From assembly GCA_028023455.1 (NCBI GenBank), contig JAQFVV010000515.1, positions 246,001 through 310,000 on the forward strand: a stretch of 64,000 bases of DNA, given 5' to 3'. This document shows, piece after piece, positions 25,528 to 40,500 of this stretch. The DNA comes from Epiperipatus broadwayi. Its lineage: Eukaryota > Onychophora > Udeonychophora > Euonychophora > Peripatidae. The notes beneath the pieces were generated by a model. The model worked only from the letters and a program-made list of their open reading frames with translations. It made no database searches and had not been told where the DNA came from. Numbering within the stretch: position 1 is the stretch's first letter; each line of letters starts with the position of its first letter. A program made the position numbers and the translations under genes.

Positions 25528-28500
25528 AGGAATTGTCAAGATTTAAGATCAATATATCTGATCTTAGTGAAAAATCATTTTCTAGAAGAAAAAAGTATAG
25601 TAGAACACATGGATGGATACAAGTCTTTTTGGAAAAGGCAGGTCACTTAATGCAAGGTATTGGATTTGCAGTAAAATCTAAATTAATATTTTCTATTATT
25701 AAAATTCCTCATTGTACCAATGAAAGGCTAATGGTGCTAAAATTCACTTTACGCAATGAAGTTTGTGTTTCTTTTTTTAGTGCCTATGCTCCAACCTTAG
25801 ATTCAGAGAAATTTAAAGGAGGAAAGTTTGTGCTGGATAACATTATCACAGCTATACCATTAAAAGGTCAAATTTTTCTTCATGGAAACTTTAATGCACA
25901 TATAATTGCAAGCAGTAGACTTAAATCAAAAAGTGCACTGTGGCTGGGTAAATTCAAGGGGGTTGTTATTATTAAACTTATGTACAAAACATGTATTGAC
26001 TGTCACAAAAATATTGTTTAGGGAGAAAAATCACTGTAAAGGAACATGATGGATATAACCACATTCAAACCAACGTCATTTAATAGATTACATTATAGTT
26101 AGAAGACAGAATACCAGAGAAGTTTAAATTACACGAGAACTTACAAACTCAGATTGTTGGATATTTCAAAGATTAGTATGATCTAAGATTAAAAATATAG
26201 TTGCAATAAAAAATAGATATTGTTACAATCATATTTACAAGCAAAATGGTGTTCATTCTTCAGAAGAATCTACTGGGGGTACTAAATTTCAACAGTTATT
26301 AAGCACTAAGATTGAATTTGGACATCTGGATTTCTATATTACTGAAGTATTGATTTATTTTAAAAATATGGTATGGATACAAGTAAATCTATTGTTGGGT
26401 TAAAAAGAATAATCACGATTGATTATCTGACAATATTATTGTTAATGATTTGATTAGAAGCAAACGTGGTATTTTCTGTTTATTAGAATAATAGATTAAA
26501 TGTTGAATGACATAATAAATATAAAAATCTGAAAGCAGAATTTCAATGACTGACAAGAAGATTTAAAAATGATTGGTGAATTAAAACTGCAAAGAAAATA
26601 CAAACATTCGCTTATCGTGGCCATTCTAGATGTTTTTTAAAGCAGTAAAACCAAGATGTGGACCTGAAAACCAATATCAAAATCCTATTAACTCCAGCAA
26701 TGGAATTCTCTTATATGATGACAATGTTTTTTTGAATATGTGGAAAGAATATTTTGATAATCTTTTGAATAATGACACAAGAATTGAAATGAGTTTTAAT
26801 GATATCTCCATTTTATCTACTCATTTAGATTTGGATAAAGATATCCAGCTTAATGAAATTAAAACAGCCCTTTGTAATCTTAAAAACGAAAAGGCTGCAC
26901 ATTCTGATAAAATATGTGGATAGGTTTTAAAATGTGGTACTGATATGTTAGCTCTAAAAATAATGGATTTTTTAAAGGAATATTTGGGCTAATGAAATCG
27001 TATCATCTGATTTTAAGGATGTTATTATTACAATTTTTAAAAACAAAGGGAATAGACAATATTGCAATAATTATCATGGAATATCATTATTATCCACTGC
27101 AGAAAAAGTACAATCAATAATTTTATTGAATAGGTCACTTCCAGTTATAGATAACTGGTTACCAGAAACTCAATATGGTTTTAAAGAATCAAAAAGCCCT
27201 ATAAATATGATTTTTGTTGGCAGGCAAATGCATGAAAAATGTTGAGAACAAAAGAGTGACTTATATAGTGCTTTTATTGATTTGATCAAGGCATTTGATT
27301 CAGTTAATAGCAGAGGATATATGTTTAAAATTTAGCTGGTTGTCCACCAATCATTATTCATATCACCCAGCTTTTACATGATGGAATGAGAGGAAGTATT
27401 TTTACTACAGGTAGAAACTCTGCAGTCTTTGAAATGAAAACTGGTGTTAAATGAGAATGTGTACTCAGCCCAACTTTGGTTTCAATTTTTATGACAATGG
27501 TCTTTGAAATTGTTTATAGATGGCTTAATCAGATATGGATCAAGATATGATACAGGTTTGAAGGTGGGATTTTTAATTTGAATTGGTTAAAAGCAGAAAT
27601 AAGATCTTCATTATCTTGGATTCTGGATTTACTCTATGCTAATGATTGTGCTATTTTTGTCATTTCAAAATAAGATTTACAGTGTTCTTAATGTTTTGAA
27701 TGCATTTTATAAAGATCTTGATTTATTAGTTAATGTTCAAATACTTAAATTCTTTATCAACCAGTGACAGAAGAAAAAATCATCATCCACTATTAGCTTG
27801 GATGGTTATCAACTTGAGAATGTAAATCAGCTTAAACATCTTTGTAGTTCATAAGTAGAAAGGGTGAACTTAAATATTGTGGTACAACACCGAGACTAAT
27901 TTACCGCTGTTGCTTTTAGCATGTTAAAAGATAGAGTATTTTATCATTGGAAAAGAATTACCACAACGAAGTTAGCGATATATAGAACTATTATGTTACC
28001 TAATTTATTGCATGGAAATGAAACTTGGACACTATATTGGCACTATATAAAGACCTTATAAAAATTTCATTTAAGGATACTCCATAAAATTATAAAAATC
28101 CCATAGCAATATGGTAAAACCAATCAATATGTTCTTCAATTTGCTAGAAGGTGATACTATTGAGTCCATTATTGTAAAATCACACCTTCATTGGATTGCA
28201 TATGTAAAATAAATAGATAATGGAAGACTTCCTGAAAAGGCATTTTATGGTGAACTTGAGCATGACTTTTATGGCAGAGGCAGACCGTGTCTATGATATA
28301 AGGATTATCTTTAAGACATTTGAAAAAGTGCAATGTTAATTGTTTCCATTGGGAAGATATGGCAGAGAATAGAATAATACATTGGAGAGCTACAATTAGA
28401 CATGGTGTTGAAGTATTTTAGAAAGAAAGATTTTCTGCTGAAAAAATTAAAAGACAGCATCATAAAATATCAACGAGTAGAAAAATGGACCAGACTGTTT

Positions 28501-28735
28501 TTTCTATATGTGGACGTATTTGTGGTTTACAGATTAGTTTGCATAGGCATTGCAAGGGTCGTTTTTTTCTCTCTTTCCTTTTTTTTTTAAATTGACATGC
28601 CATACTTATTTATAAATGGCTGTTTTATTATTGTTATCATTATCATCATCCTTATTTTTTAAAATGACATGCCCATATTTATGTATAAATGGCTGTTTAT
28701 TATTGCTGCTTATCATTGTCATCATCATCATCATT
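25528..28735 (+). pseudogene. Endonuclease-RT LINE, nearly full length, dead
   Basis: Pieces in order: an endonuclease (about 25528-26020) with ELSRFKINI..DLSE, GIGFAVKSKL, FSAYAPT and HGNFNAHI (degraded GDFNARI); a linker with 'LNNDTRIEM' and 'KNEKAAHSDKI' (26630-26923); RT with NYHGISLLS, YGFKESKSP, AFIDLIKAFDSVN and LLYANDCAIF (the ADD box now AND); and a C-terminal region with HWEDMAENRIIHWRATI, then a degraded zinc finger (SICGRICGLQISLHRHC). This order matches the common invertebrate endonuclease-reverse transcriptase family. Stops and frameshifts occur throughout. The 3' end (28587-28735) is a duplicated block of about 71 bp ('gacatgcc..atttataaatggctg') running into a TCA/TTA-rich tail. 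A 3' fragment of the same family is at 11345-11790. Confidence 0.85.
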
Positions 28736-28740
28736 ATTAC

Positions 28741-28780
<40 letters not shown>

Positions 28781-28796
28781 GTTGTTATTATTATTG

Positions 28797-28858
<62 letters not shown>

Positions 28859-28885
28859 GTTATTGTTATTATTATTATTATTATT
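28736..28885. repeat. (TTA)n microsatellite between two LINEs
   Basis: About 150 bp of (TTA)n with a few TTG units. It is best read as the expanded tail of the preceding LINE, with the next LINE fragment abutting it at 28886. Confidence 0.9.
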
Positions 28886-30238
<1,353 letters not shown>

Positions 30239-33185
30239 TAAATCATTAATCAGTTTTTTGTTCTAAACTAAATCAAGTTCTAAATAAGTTTAGTAAAAGT
30301 TGGAGATAAAGAATTAATATTGTTTTGTAAAATAGATAACATTTCAAGCTTACTATTTATCTGCTGAAGTAATTCAAAAATAGAATTCTTATCTAAAGAA
30401 TCTGTATTAGATTTACCATTTAAAATTATGTTGAAAGTAGTTTCAGCTCTACAATTTTTACACCTCCATCAAGTTTTATTTGTAGATGACATATTTTTAA
30501 AAGTCTTTTTACTTTAAGTGCTACACTTAAAATGAAAATTGCCACTACAACCCAAACAACTTATAAAATTTTCACCAGAGGAGGCTAATTGGTAAGAAAC
30601 ACATTTAACTTAACAATAACAAACAAAATATACACATAACCATATTAGAAATAAACTTTATACTGTAAAATTAGCAAAGTAAGCCTAGTGCACTTTTGAC
30701 TACTTAATCATAATAGTCATAATCATGGCATTGATAATGAAAAAAATTTGTGGCACTTATTAAAGGCAAAACATAATATAGAATTTGCATATTTTAATGG
30801 CAAATAAGTTATTTATAATGGCTATTTTTTTGAAAGGGAGATGCAGGAATCCTTTTTGCTAATTGAATGTTTATCTCTCACAATGTTCCAGGCTTCTTTC
30901 ACCTTCCACTTGGCATCATTATATTCAAAGTAAATGATATGGGCAGATGTAAGTTTGAAGATGTGGCCAAGGTTGAATTCATGTTCTTAGATGATAATTT
31001 GGCATCAGCTTGAGTTTTGGCATGGTTATACAGATATTGTGCAATTCGGATAGGTAAGTTGGCACATGATTCCCCATAAGTTATTATTCTCTCTGTTCTT
31101 ATCTATGCTTGTACCTATATATATATATATTATTGCAATGTATTTATTACTTTGTGCTATGCCTTCAGCGCGGAGTTTACTAAATATTATAACAGTAAAA
31201 AGTCACTTTTGCTCTCAGTAAGTTAATTTATGCTGTTTTTGGCACACTTCTAAAACTCCAGTCTAAAAACCTACTCTTATATATATTAGTTAAGCTACTA
31301 TGTTTTGGCTTAATATAATTCAGTTTTGCTTATTGAATGTCTGTCTAATTAAGTAGGCGAGAATGATATTTTAAAGCATATTATAAGTAAATAGTTAATT
31401 TTAAGTCCCAAATATGCTTTATCCCTCCTTAGTTTATTATCATAGATTATATAGGTTAATTCATAAACTAGATCATTTTAATTAATCCTTTTTAGCACAG
31501 TTTAAATATGCTAATTTACGAACTGGCATATAATAATTTCACAGAACGAAATTATAGATTTTGCACTTTATTAATTTTAATAATTGATATTTAGAAAGTG
31601 TTATGAATGGGCTTTTATGATGCACTTCTGTGCATTACACCTTGCTATTATATTCTTATTAAAATGGGCTTTGATTTTAATGGACACTGTTAGTTTGGAC
31701 AGCTCTCTTTTTAAATGGGCTTTGGTTTTAAGGGCCACCCCATTATTCCTTTTAGAACTGGAACACAAGTATCCAGCACTGTATATTAAAGCTGTTTGAT
31801 CACCTGAACTAAATGTTCATGGGTAAAGACACATTTGAGGCATATCTCTTACTTAATTTGTGTAGCACCATAGTCTTGGAAGTTATGCTACAAATTGCCA
31901 GTTTTCCCTTCATAATATTATTTGTTCAGCATTGATCTGAACCTCAGATCTGGTTTACATAATGCAATCTGCATAAAAACACATTTAGTGTCCCTTACGT
32001 AATATGAATAGATAAGTTTATTTATTGGTTATCATTCTGTAAGATTTAACTCTTGGCAAACTGAGTAGGAATGGCAGAATATAGTTAAGGCATTATTATA
32101 GATGTAGATGAAATTATCAATTTGTAATAATGTTGGAGCTAACTGATTAAGTGCAGTCAGCTGGAGAACTTATAGTTCACTTATTCACTGTACCATGAGT
32201 AGAGTATACATAGCACTTGATTGTCATTATTAGTGTTGTTTTACTATAATTATATAATATTAAACATATTGATGTCTGTTGTCTTATTCACTCTGTTTGT
32301 ATTGAGTCACTTTCCAAATTTATTAATATATGCATTATCTAGCCAGCCACATGTGTGTGTGTTTAGTTTAGCTGTCAATTTTTTATTATTTCTTGAGTCT
32401 CTTGCCCCCCCCCTTTTGCTACTGTCAGCAAGCAAATTAAGAGATTCTGAGTGTGACCTCATATATGTCGTTCATAGGGTAGTAAGTCAAGAAGCATTGG
32501 TAAAGGAGCTGAGATGCAATCGGATTTGAGGTCTCAACCCTCATCTAGATCAGCCTTGGTATAATTTTTCCAAAACTCTGGATTTTATTGCATGAATGTA
32601 CAAATATGACTGTTACAATATTATACATTAAAATGCGTGTAAAATGGTATATTTTATTATAATAATTTTTCCCAAAAAATTCTGTGCTAAAAGATGGAAA
32701 ATTCAAAATTCCCACTTTTACAATAGACATAAACCCCACCTTGACATGTTCAGCCATTGTCTGTTGTCAAGGCTGTAAAATGTTTGATGTTTTACAACAT
32801 TGTAATTTCCAATGATGCAAAAACTTGTTTATTTGCGAATTTATTACAGTTTTAGATTTTTTTTTAATAATTTGTACTATATTTATTAGAAAGCAAGAAA
32901 TATAAATTACTAATAACTTATTTTGATTTAAATTACTTTATTTTTAAATATATAACATTATATTAGCAGCTAACATAAATATGGCCAGAAGCAAATTTGA
33001 AGACCAACTATGATGTAAACAATCTACTTTATATTTACGAGTAAAAAAAAATCACAATTTTGGAATAAATAAAAAAACAAAAACTTAAATTTTTAAAGCA
33101 TAATTTGTTAGATATAAGAGAAATAAATAATTATTCATTTCGATGCTTAAAAATAATAAGAATTAAGCAATATTTCATTGATTTT
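30239..33185. other. AT-rich noncoding DNA; possible Gypsy RT scrap
   Basis: No gene is supported. A short stretch near 30890-31015 can be read on the plus strand as FFHLPLGI..., later ...FMFLDDNL. It is reminiscent of the 'RLPFG' and 'DD' boxes of Ty3/Gypsy RT, but it is too short and stop-ridden to call. A hydrophobic frame at 32221-32529 has no family motif. Confidence 0.35.
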
Positions 33186-33535
33186 ATAAACTGAAAATAA
33201 TCTTTTTAGATACGATGATGTGTAGTCTTTGCTTTGTTTGCAATCTCAGTTTTTAAATATTTACAGTAGTAAACAAAAATATCTATCAAATGAAGTCAAA
33301 TTTATTATTTTCAGGTAAGTAATAATCATTTTATCATATATTTATAAACTGAAAATAATCTTTCTAGAAACGATGATGTGCAAAGTCTTTGTTTTGATTA
33401 CATTCTCATTTTTTAAATATATACAGAAAGAAAATGTGAACATTTAAAATTTATTTCAATAGTAAACAAAAATATCTATCAAATAAAGTCAAATTTATTA
33501 TTTTTCTGATAAGTAATACTTATTTTATCATATAT
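33186..33535 (+). repeat. Tandem duplication, about 158-bp period
   Basis: Two units share 'ataaactgaaaataatcttt', 'acgatgatgtg', 'aacaaaaatatctatcaaat', 'aagtcaaatttattatttt' and 'aagtaata..ttttatcatatat'. The landmark CTGAAAATAATC recurs at 33191 and 33349. The second unit has a 30-bp insertion. No coding frame is present. Confidence 0.75.
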
Positions 33536-35778
33536 TTTACATTGATGTGTGAGACAAAGAAAAAGGTCAGAAATAGCAAAATCCAAAAAGGTTAAAGGTT
33601 GTATAAAATATTTTGATAAAAATCCTACCAAGTTGTTTCTGAAAAGCTTAAGATGAATTGAAAAGAGTCATTAACTTTTTAAATCAAGATAAAGAAAATC
33701 TACTTTTAATTACTTTGTTTTTTAATTTCCATTTTGACTATAAAAAGGTTGGAAAAAATATAGATGATAGATTATGACAACCAGATTATTACTACTATGA
33801 AGTTATAACTGAAGGCAAGACAGTGGACCCAGCTTCTGCTGTTACTGGAATGAGGTAAAGTTTGAATTCACATAAAAGCAAAACCCAGGTTTTATGTGAT
33901 TCATAGTATATATATATGTGTGTACTAGATGACAGAGAGATTGAAGGGAACTTACTGCAGGCTATCAGTTACTAGATTATACATTTCCTGAAGATGACAA
34001 TAATCCCATCTACTGTTTAGAAGGGAGCAGTTTACCAAGAGATGCCATCAGTTTGCTGAAGAATTAGTTTATATGTATAATCTTTAATCTATATGCAAAG
34101 AAGCACAGATAAAGGTACTATGTCAGATGTATATAATGTACAGCTGGTAAGTATAATGTACTATATATATTGAGAATATTATTTTAAATAATTTCTTGAA
34201 AATGACAGTTAAAAATTTTAAATTATAAATTTTTTTAAAGTAAATAACTTTAGCCAATTAAAAATAAAATTAGAACAATAAAAGGAAATAATAAATGACC
34301 ATTCCAGTTTCATTTATTGAAAGGGAAACTCAGAAACTTTCTTTATTGAAAATGACAATTTTATTTTGAAATTTTTTTAAAAAAAGTAAACTCCAAAATC
34401 TTTCTAGATCGAAAAACAAAATAACTTGCTAGAATATTTTTAAAGATATTTATAATTAATCAAGAGTAACCTAAAGAAAAAGAAAAAAAACTTTGATGAA
34501 GGACTGTCAAAAAAGTAATATATATATATATAAAACCTTTTACATACCATAAGAAAAGATGCTAATTAATAGGTTTAATTCGGATTATCGATAATTTTTA
34601 TACACACACATACATATGCATTTTATGACATAGAATTAATTATAACTGGTGCAAATATTATATGGTTTAATAAATTTATTTTTTAACTAATGAAATATCA
34701 TTAGGATATAAACATCTGTGTGTGCTCACATTTGAATGAGTACCCACATATATAGGTGGAAACAATTATTATTTATATATCATGTGATAACTTATTTTTT
34801 TATTATATGACAATTCCCATATGTCACAGCATGTCTGTGCTTATACAGATGCATATCATGTTGGCATATATATGTTAAAATTAATCATACTTTATGAATT
34901 CTTAAAATGAATTATTGAATTTTATTATTAGTTTATCATAGTTCTGATATGTAATTTCTTTTATACAGGCACATTTTTGTGCTGATATATAAGTGTTTTA
35001 TGTAAACCTCTTGAAATATTTGTAAATCACAATGTGATAGCTTATTTCTTTTTATTGTTTTGAATTAATAAATTTATATTTCATTGTTAGTTATTACAGT
35101 GAATTTATTTAATCCTAAAATAGTTTTAGATAATTATGTGTCTGTATTATATCTTCTGCTCAGAGTAACAGTTATAAAGGTTTTTGATCACTGAGCTGGG
35201 TTTGTGCATAATGGTCTGTTATACAAAAAGGAGTTTATATTTAATGTTTATGGACATCCAATTGATGATGACTTCATTATTTTTTTAATGCTGGATGGTG
35301 CAAAAGGAATATCCTTTAAATTTCATGCATTGCATTTCATTTTAATTATTTATTTAGAAATTGAGTTCATAGTCGGCAAGTACATTAGTGGTACTAAATG
35401 GCGACAACATTGATGATGATCAGCATGTTTTAGTATCCCAGCATGATTGTTTTTATTGTTATATATTCTGATGGAATAACACTTTTAAGTATGTACATTC
35501 AAATTATTATATTCGCCTGATCTATAGTAAGACCCATTTCGAATTCAGTCACAAAATTGACTGTTGATTTATTTTTTTGTTGATCATTTATGATGATGAA
35601 TGATTATTGCTTGTGTGTAATGTTGGTGAACTTATGTTAGTTCTGTGTTGATCTCTCATGCTCATTCCTCATAAATATTCATTTGTATTTAATTTTATAT
35701 TTAAATTTTGTATTAACTGGGGTTGATGATGATGAGTGCCATCACCTCAGTTTCTTCCCAAGTTTCTGTGCTGTTACT
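33536..35778. other. AT-rich noncoding DNA
   Basis: No gene is supported. A 14-bp-stem hairpin around 33872-33903 (TTCACATAAAA with TTTTATGTGA) is the only local structure noticed. Confidence 0.45.
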
Positions 35779-36668
35779 GAATATATATATATAGACTCAT
35801 ATTCATGGTGGATGGAATATAAAATTGTCAAAAACACTAATACTAAAAGTACTGCTAGGGCATCTAAAGAGATCTTTGTAAATCACTACTATCCTGAGAC
35901 TATCATAACAGACATCAGGACCAGCTTTGCATCACAGCAATTTAAGGATTATCTAACTGATAATGGAAATGGCCATGCACTTCCCTACCTTATCATTGGT
36001 CTTGCAAATAATTCAGTTCAACACTTAAAATCTACATTGAGAAAACTTGGCACATAAATATTGTGGAAGCATTATTAGATGCAATGTTTTGCCAGAACTT
36101 TATATCATGCACAGCTGCTAATAAGATACCAGTCAAATTGTTAATGCATAGAAAATTCCATAACCATCTATCTAACTTATTGCCTAAATACAAGTAAAAT
36201 GTAAAATACTGTAGATTATGAACATTTTGGATACATGATACTTTTAAAAAATAAATAGCTGTCATGAGTAATATTGAAAATCTTATCTTGGAAAAATCAA
36301 TAATGAAAAAATATTTAAGAGGCATGTAAACCGCTTAAGGCCTCATGAAAGTGAGTCATCGGATTCAGATAATGTTAATGTTAAGTCAACAAAGGATAAC
36401 AAAAAGTTTATTGAGAAGAAAGAGGACCAAACTGTGGATATCTATTCAGCTAGATCAAACGATTCAATCGGGGATCAAACAGTTGAACTAATTCAGGATC
36501 ATCATACTTCAAGTGAGCTATAACCAGAAGCAGGATCTATAATCTCACAAAAAGCAGACCTTCCCCAAGAAAAGCTCTTGATCACAGAAAACCTGCACAA
36601 TTAATCGATTACATGAGTTAATAAGAGCTTTATTTCTAGAAAAGGGGAGAGAAGTGGATTGTAAGTAA
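35779..36668 (+). pseudogene. Ty3/Gypsy integrase C-terminal remnant
   Basis: The frame shows DSYSWWMEYKIVKN, then SKEIFVNHYYPETIITDIRT (a degraded 'PE.IVSDNGTQF' block), SFASQQFKDYL and a final VQHLKSTLRKLGT. This is the catalytic integrase core around the second aspartate, with the glutamate region damaged. After a stop at 36055, shifted frames continue with HVNRLRPHESE at about 36320-36350 (the usual post-integrase 'RHVDRLRP' box), an acidic linker, and NRLHELIRALFLEKGREVDC followed by a lysine and a TAA (36666-36668). That ending is typical of Gypsy Pol. Protease, RT and LTRs are not identifiable nearby, so this is a solitary Pol 3' fragment. Confidence 0.75.
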
Positions 36669-37914
36669 AGATTATTATTTTTACTATGTAAATAAAGTGC
36701 AGACAGTACATGAATAAATTATCTCCTTCTTGTATAAAAGTACTCTAGAAAATCTGCATATGTCAATTATACATTTAAATGTAAATTATGCAATTGAGAA
36801 AATTAATCATAGTTCGATTTTTGTATAAAAACCATTGGTAGGATTTATTTGTGTGTGTGTAATAGAAGCCATTGCAGGTAATAAAGGCCAATGAGCTTAG
36901 GAAGAAACCGGTGTGGATAATGAAAGAGTTAATAATCAACTGTGAAAAAAAGTAATTAAGCATGAGTGTAATTTGCATAATAGTCTGCATAATGGTATTA
37001 TAGTTATAATGGATTATGCATATGGCAATTACTCTGGAATGGAAGCATGAAGGACTTTTTTCAAATTAATACATACTGCAATAGAATTAATTATATTTAT
37101 CTACTGAGCATGTGTAAAAAATGACAGACATATGCAAGAGTTTAATTATAGATTGCAGAGATTTTTACTAAAATTTCTCGTTATTCTAGTAATTATTTTT
37201 TCTTATATGTTATTGATATTAAATACATTTATTTTGTTATAGTAAACTTGTACTTAGATTTATTTACAAACACCAATGCTGATTGATTGGTATTCAAATA
37301 TCCCCAGGACAAAACAGAATGGCTGAGTCGACAGAAGACCTTGACTTCATAGCAGACTGGCTAGATACCTATTTAGCTAAATATGTGTTTAGTGACCAAT
37401 ATTGGACTGAAGGTTTTAAAAGTAAGTTATGGTAATTTTTATGAACTGGTATTTAAAATTTCAAAATTTAATCCAGTTCTATAGATAATTCAAAATATTT
37501 CTTAATCCATTTTCTTTTGCTTTTATAATATTTTTATTTATTGCTGGTTCCACATATATAAACAAATATTTTAATTTTGTCCTAGTTTTGATTATTTTTA
37601 TATAGTTACCCTTTGGAATAACTTATAGCTTTCCTGTTATTTAACTCATCTGCTTCAGAAAGTAAAAAATGTAAATTAAAAGGGTCAGGAAGAATATAAT
37701 TTTAAGGATGTAAGTTAAAGAACTGGAAATGTATGTATGTTATCTTCAACTAACCGTATGAAAGTGGTCAAAACGTAGAAAAAACAATGAAATATTTAAG
37801 AAGAAAAAATGGACTAAAAAATGCAATAGTATTTTTTATATAATTAACATGTTTTTTTTTCTTTAGCTTTGTAATATAATCACTAATATTTATTATCATT
37901 GGTTAGTAAACTTC
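36669..37914. other. AT-rich noncoding DNA around a possible exon
   Basis: Apart from the short candidate exon at 37319-37421, nothing is recognised. The region just after 36668 could hold Gypsy 3' sequence, but no LTR boundary is visible. Confidence 0.4.
37319..37421 (+). CDS. Possible short coding exon (34 codons)
   Basis: An ATG in fair context (AGAATGG) opens a frame beginning MAESTEDLDFIADWLDTY and continuing 16 codons to GFK, where A|GTAAGT (37421-37427) is a perfect 5' splice-site consensus. A CAG lies 4 bp before the ATG, within a pyrimidine-poor region. The composition (acidic, with several Trp and Tyr) looks more protein-like than the surrounding AT-rich frames. The family is unrecognised and no partner exon was found. 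It could be a first coding exon, a retroelement 5' scrap, or chance. Confidence 0.25.
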
Positions 37915-38095
37915 AAATCCTTGAATCTTGATCAGTTTTGTGTCACTTACGATTCTCGAATTTCTTATGAACTCTCAAGCAATATGTCATTTGATTACAG
38001 TCTTACGTGTTAGTATCTCAAGGTACACAGTTGTCCTCAGACACTTACGATGCTGGGACTTTTATGATCTCCTAGGCAATTAATCATTCAGTTAC
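37915..38095 (+). repeat. Dispersed repeat copy related to 1226-1620
   Basis: The order is 'ttgtgtcacttac', 'gaatttcttatgaactctcaagcaat', 'tgtcatttgatt', then a second set beginning 'agtatctcaaggtacacag'. This matches the units at 1226-1620, and a shorter copy lies at 40085-40160. The family has no recognised identity. Confidence 0.5.
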
Positions 38096-38406
38096 TTTTA
38101 TTAGTTTCTAATTATGTAATTATTGTTGCTAACATTTTGAAAAAAGGAAAAAATCAATAAAAGACAAGCAAACTTGAGTAAATAAATTCATCAGCACATA
38201 TTATTGTAAATGTATTTTTTTTATTTTATTTAAATGTATAAATAAGTTTCATCGATTATGCAAATTAATTTTTTTACATTATCAAATATTTATATATTTA
38301 TAAAATATGTTCACAAAAATATTTTATTTTTAAGATTAAATAATATATTGATTTAAAATATCTTTTATTACCATCATTAGCCAAATTGCAAATATTTTGA
38401 TTTCAT

Positions 38407-38499
38407 AGCTCAAGATCGCAGCCGCCATGCAAGCAAGTAGTTGGTTGCATGGTGTGGTTCGTCCCGGCAGATGCTATGATTATGAAAAAAAAAAAAAAG
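38407..38499 (+). mobile_element. Degenerate tRNA-like SINE fragment
   Basis: It shares AAGCAAGTAGTTGGTTGCA, then 'tcccggc' and GATGCTATGA plus a poly-A tail, with the SINE at 24210-24338. It lacks the A box and has several small deletions in the variable and T arms. No target duplication is obvious. Confidence 0.7.
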
Positions 38500-40290
38500 A
38501 TAACCTTTGTTAAACTTTTAAAACGTCACTGTTTTTTACCGATAGATGGGAGTGACAATCAATGGTAAATAAGATTAGATTGAAGAAATAATTATTTAGG
38601 CTCAGCATCATTTGAAGTCAAATTATATGAAATATTCACCTTCTTTTGGACAATTTGCTATATTAAAAATGCCACCATAAATATTACAAATAACACTTTA
38701 TATTTCTCACATATGACATTTCACACCACACTTCAGTAATTTGATATGAAACCAATAGAAAGACAATGGTTAACTACAACATCATTGAAAAGAAATCATT
38801 TACAGAAATTAAAAAGGCATAAAATCATAGGTAGGTAATAAAATCAATAACAGTACAATCATTTAGAACAGGCCAAGTCAAGTGAAACAACTCTCATTAA
38901 AACAAATATGAAATGCAGAATTACATATTAGAGTAAAACTTTGGGCATATTTAGGGTGTTTGAAGCATTTCAGAACTGATAATCAAATTCAAATCAAGCC
39001 AGTTCACCTGCTTTTAGTCCATCCATGTGTACTAAAAATCATAAAAATGCATCAGGCATTAGGGCAACAAGAATATAACCTGGAGGTAGTGCATAAGGGG
39101 GAAAAAATGAAATGGATATACTCTTTAAACATTTAAATGCCTTTGTAGGCAGATATATGTGTCTCGTTTATTAAGTCTGGAAGATGTTAAATCTGAGGAA
39201 TCAAAAGATGTTAAAGGGTTGGGGTTTTTTTTAAAAAAATAAATAAATAAGTAAATAAAAAGATGAGATGCCTTTTTTAAAAATAAGGCTAATTATAGAT
39301 AAGCCCCTGTATCTAACTTTGGTGTGGTATAGCTGCTACAACTTTAAGATATTTGTGCTAGAGCCCTTTTCTAAAGCTGAATATATTTAGGAAGAAAAGA
39401 AGACATAAGAAAATAGAATGACACTTCTAGAATATGCTGTGGAAAAGGTTAACAAGACTAAAGTTAAAAATGCAAGGAAAAGAAAAAGTATTTTCTGCTT
39501 GGAACTTATTTCGGAGAATGTGCAGACATTGTGGCCCATTTCCTTGTAGCCAGAATAAAAATGAAAATATTCTTACTAGTATCAGTGTTTGAGTTTCTCT
39601 GTGTTCTTTCTTTGGAAAATTAATTTTAAAAAGAAAATTTTATATGAATTCCAAATAACCTATCTGTAAATCGAATCAAAAGATTGTGGTTTTGACATCA
39701 GCATTGATCAAAAGATTATTTGCAAATATGGACTCTGTAAGTGTTTATTTGATTGAACTTCTTTTAGATCAAAAGAATTTGAGAAATATTGATGAAGAAT
39801 GTTCATTATCAATTATTATCTCCAATCCAATAGAATAGACATTCATGGAGATTGGTACCTCTATTTCTACCACTTGAGATCCACCTGCTTTACATAATTC
39901 AGGTTTCACCCTCATAAACATTGATCCATACCCGTTTTTAAATTAAAGAAAACTCATTATCTAAGTCTATTTCAAAAATTTCAAATCAGGGAATAAATAG
40001 TAGAAATATTGAAAAAAGAGATAGAAAACCAAAATGAGACAAACCATGGTTTGAGGCAGTTGTAGAATGGTTGTTTAAAAAGATTAGGATTTATGGATCA
40101 TCATTTCAGGACTGTCACTTCTGGTGCCCAAACTTCTTATGGATTCCTAAAAGTGAATCATTTATTTATATATCACAGTAGCACAAAATAAACCCAAAGA
40201 ATTAAAAATCAGAAATATATTATACTGATAACAAACTGGGAGAAAATTCAAAGGGTTTTCTGCATTATAAAAAATGAAAGTAGATGTAAT
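38500..40290. other. AT-rich noncoding DNA
   Basis: No gene, RNA or bounded repeat is recognised, apart from a short member of the 1226-1620 family at about 40085-40160. Confidence 0.45.
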
Positions 40291-40500
40291 AACTGAAACA
40301 CACAGGCTTATTATATACCTGTGTCTATATATGTAACATATAGGGTATATGAGCACAGACTTTCACACGACCCACCACTCTACACACTATCTCATAACGC
40401 TGATACACCCGAACACATATATGTTGAAAAGATAAATAATCACCAATATTCGTATTTCATGCTAAACCAGCAATCATCATTTGGTCCAGATGTACGAAAA
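40291..40500 (-). repeat. Solo terminal arm of the 41541-42100 family, inverted
   Basis: AACTGAAACACACA at 40291, continuing through 'tatataacatatagggtatatgagcac'-type sequence to 'aaaccagcaatcatcatttgg', is the reverse complement of 41899-42100 at about 90% identity over some 205 bp. Together they make a widely spaced inverted repeat 1.8 kb across. Only the arm is present here. Confidence 0.8.

Noticed and set aside
28689-28885. Leucine-rich N-terminus fused to the reverse transcriptase
   Set aside because: It is (TTA)n read through into the RT frame, so the real element sequence starts at about 28886.
30890-31015. Ty3/Gypsy reverse-transcriptase scrap
   Set aside because: Only two short, weak resemblances (LPLGI and LDDNL) in a region with stops; not enough to annotate.
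32221-32529. Hydrophobic 102-codon frame, possible membrane protein
   Set aside because: T-rich sequence produces Leu/Phe/Ile-rich frames by chance; there is no motif, no splice context and no family.
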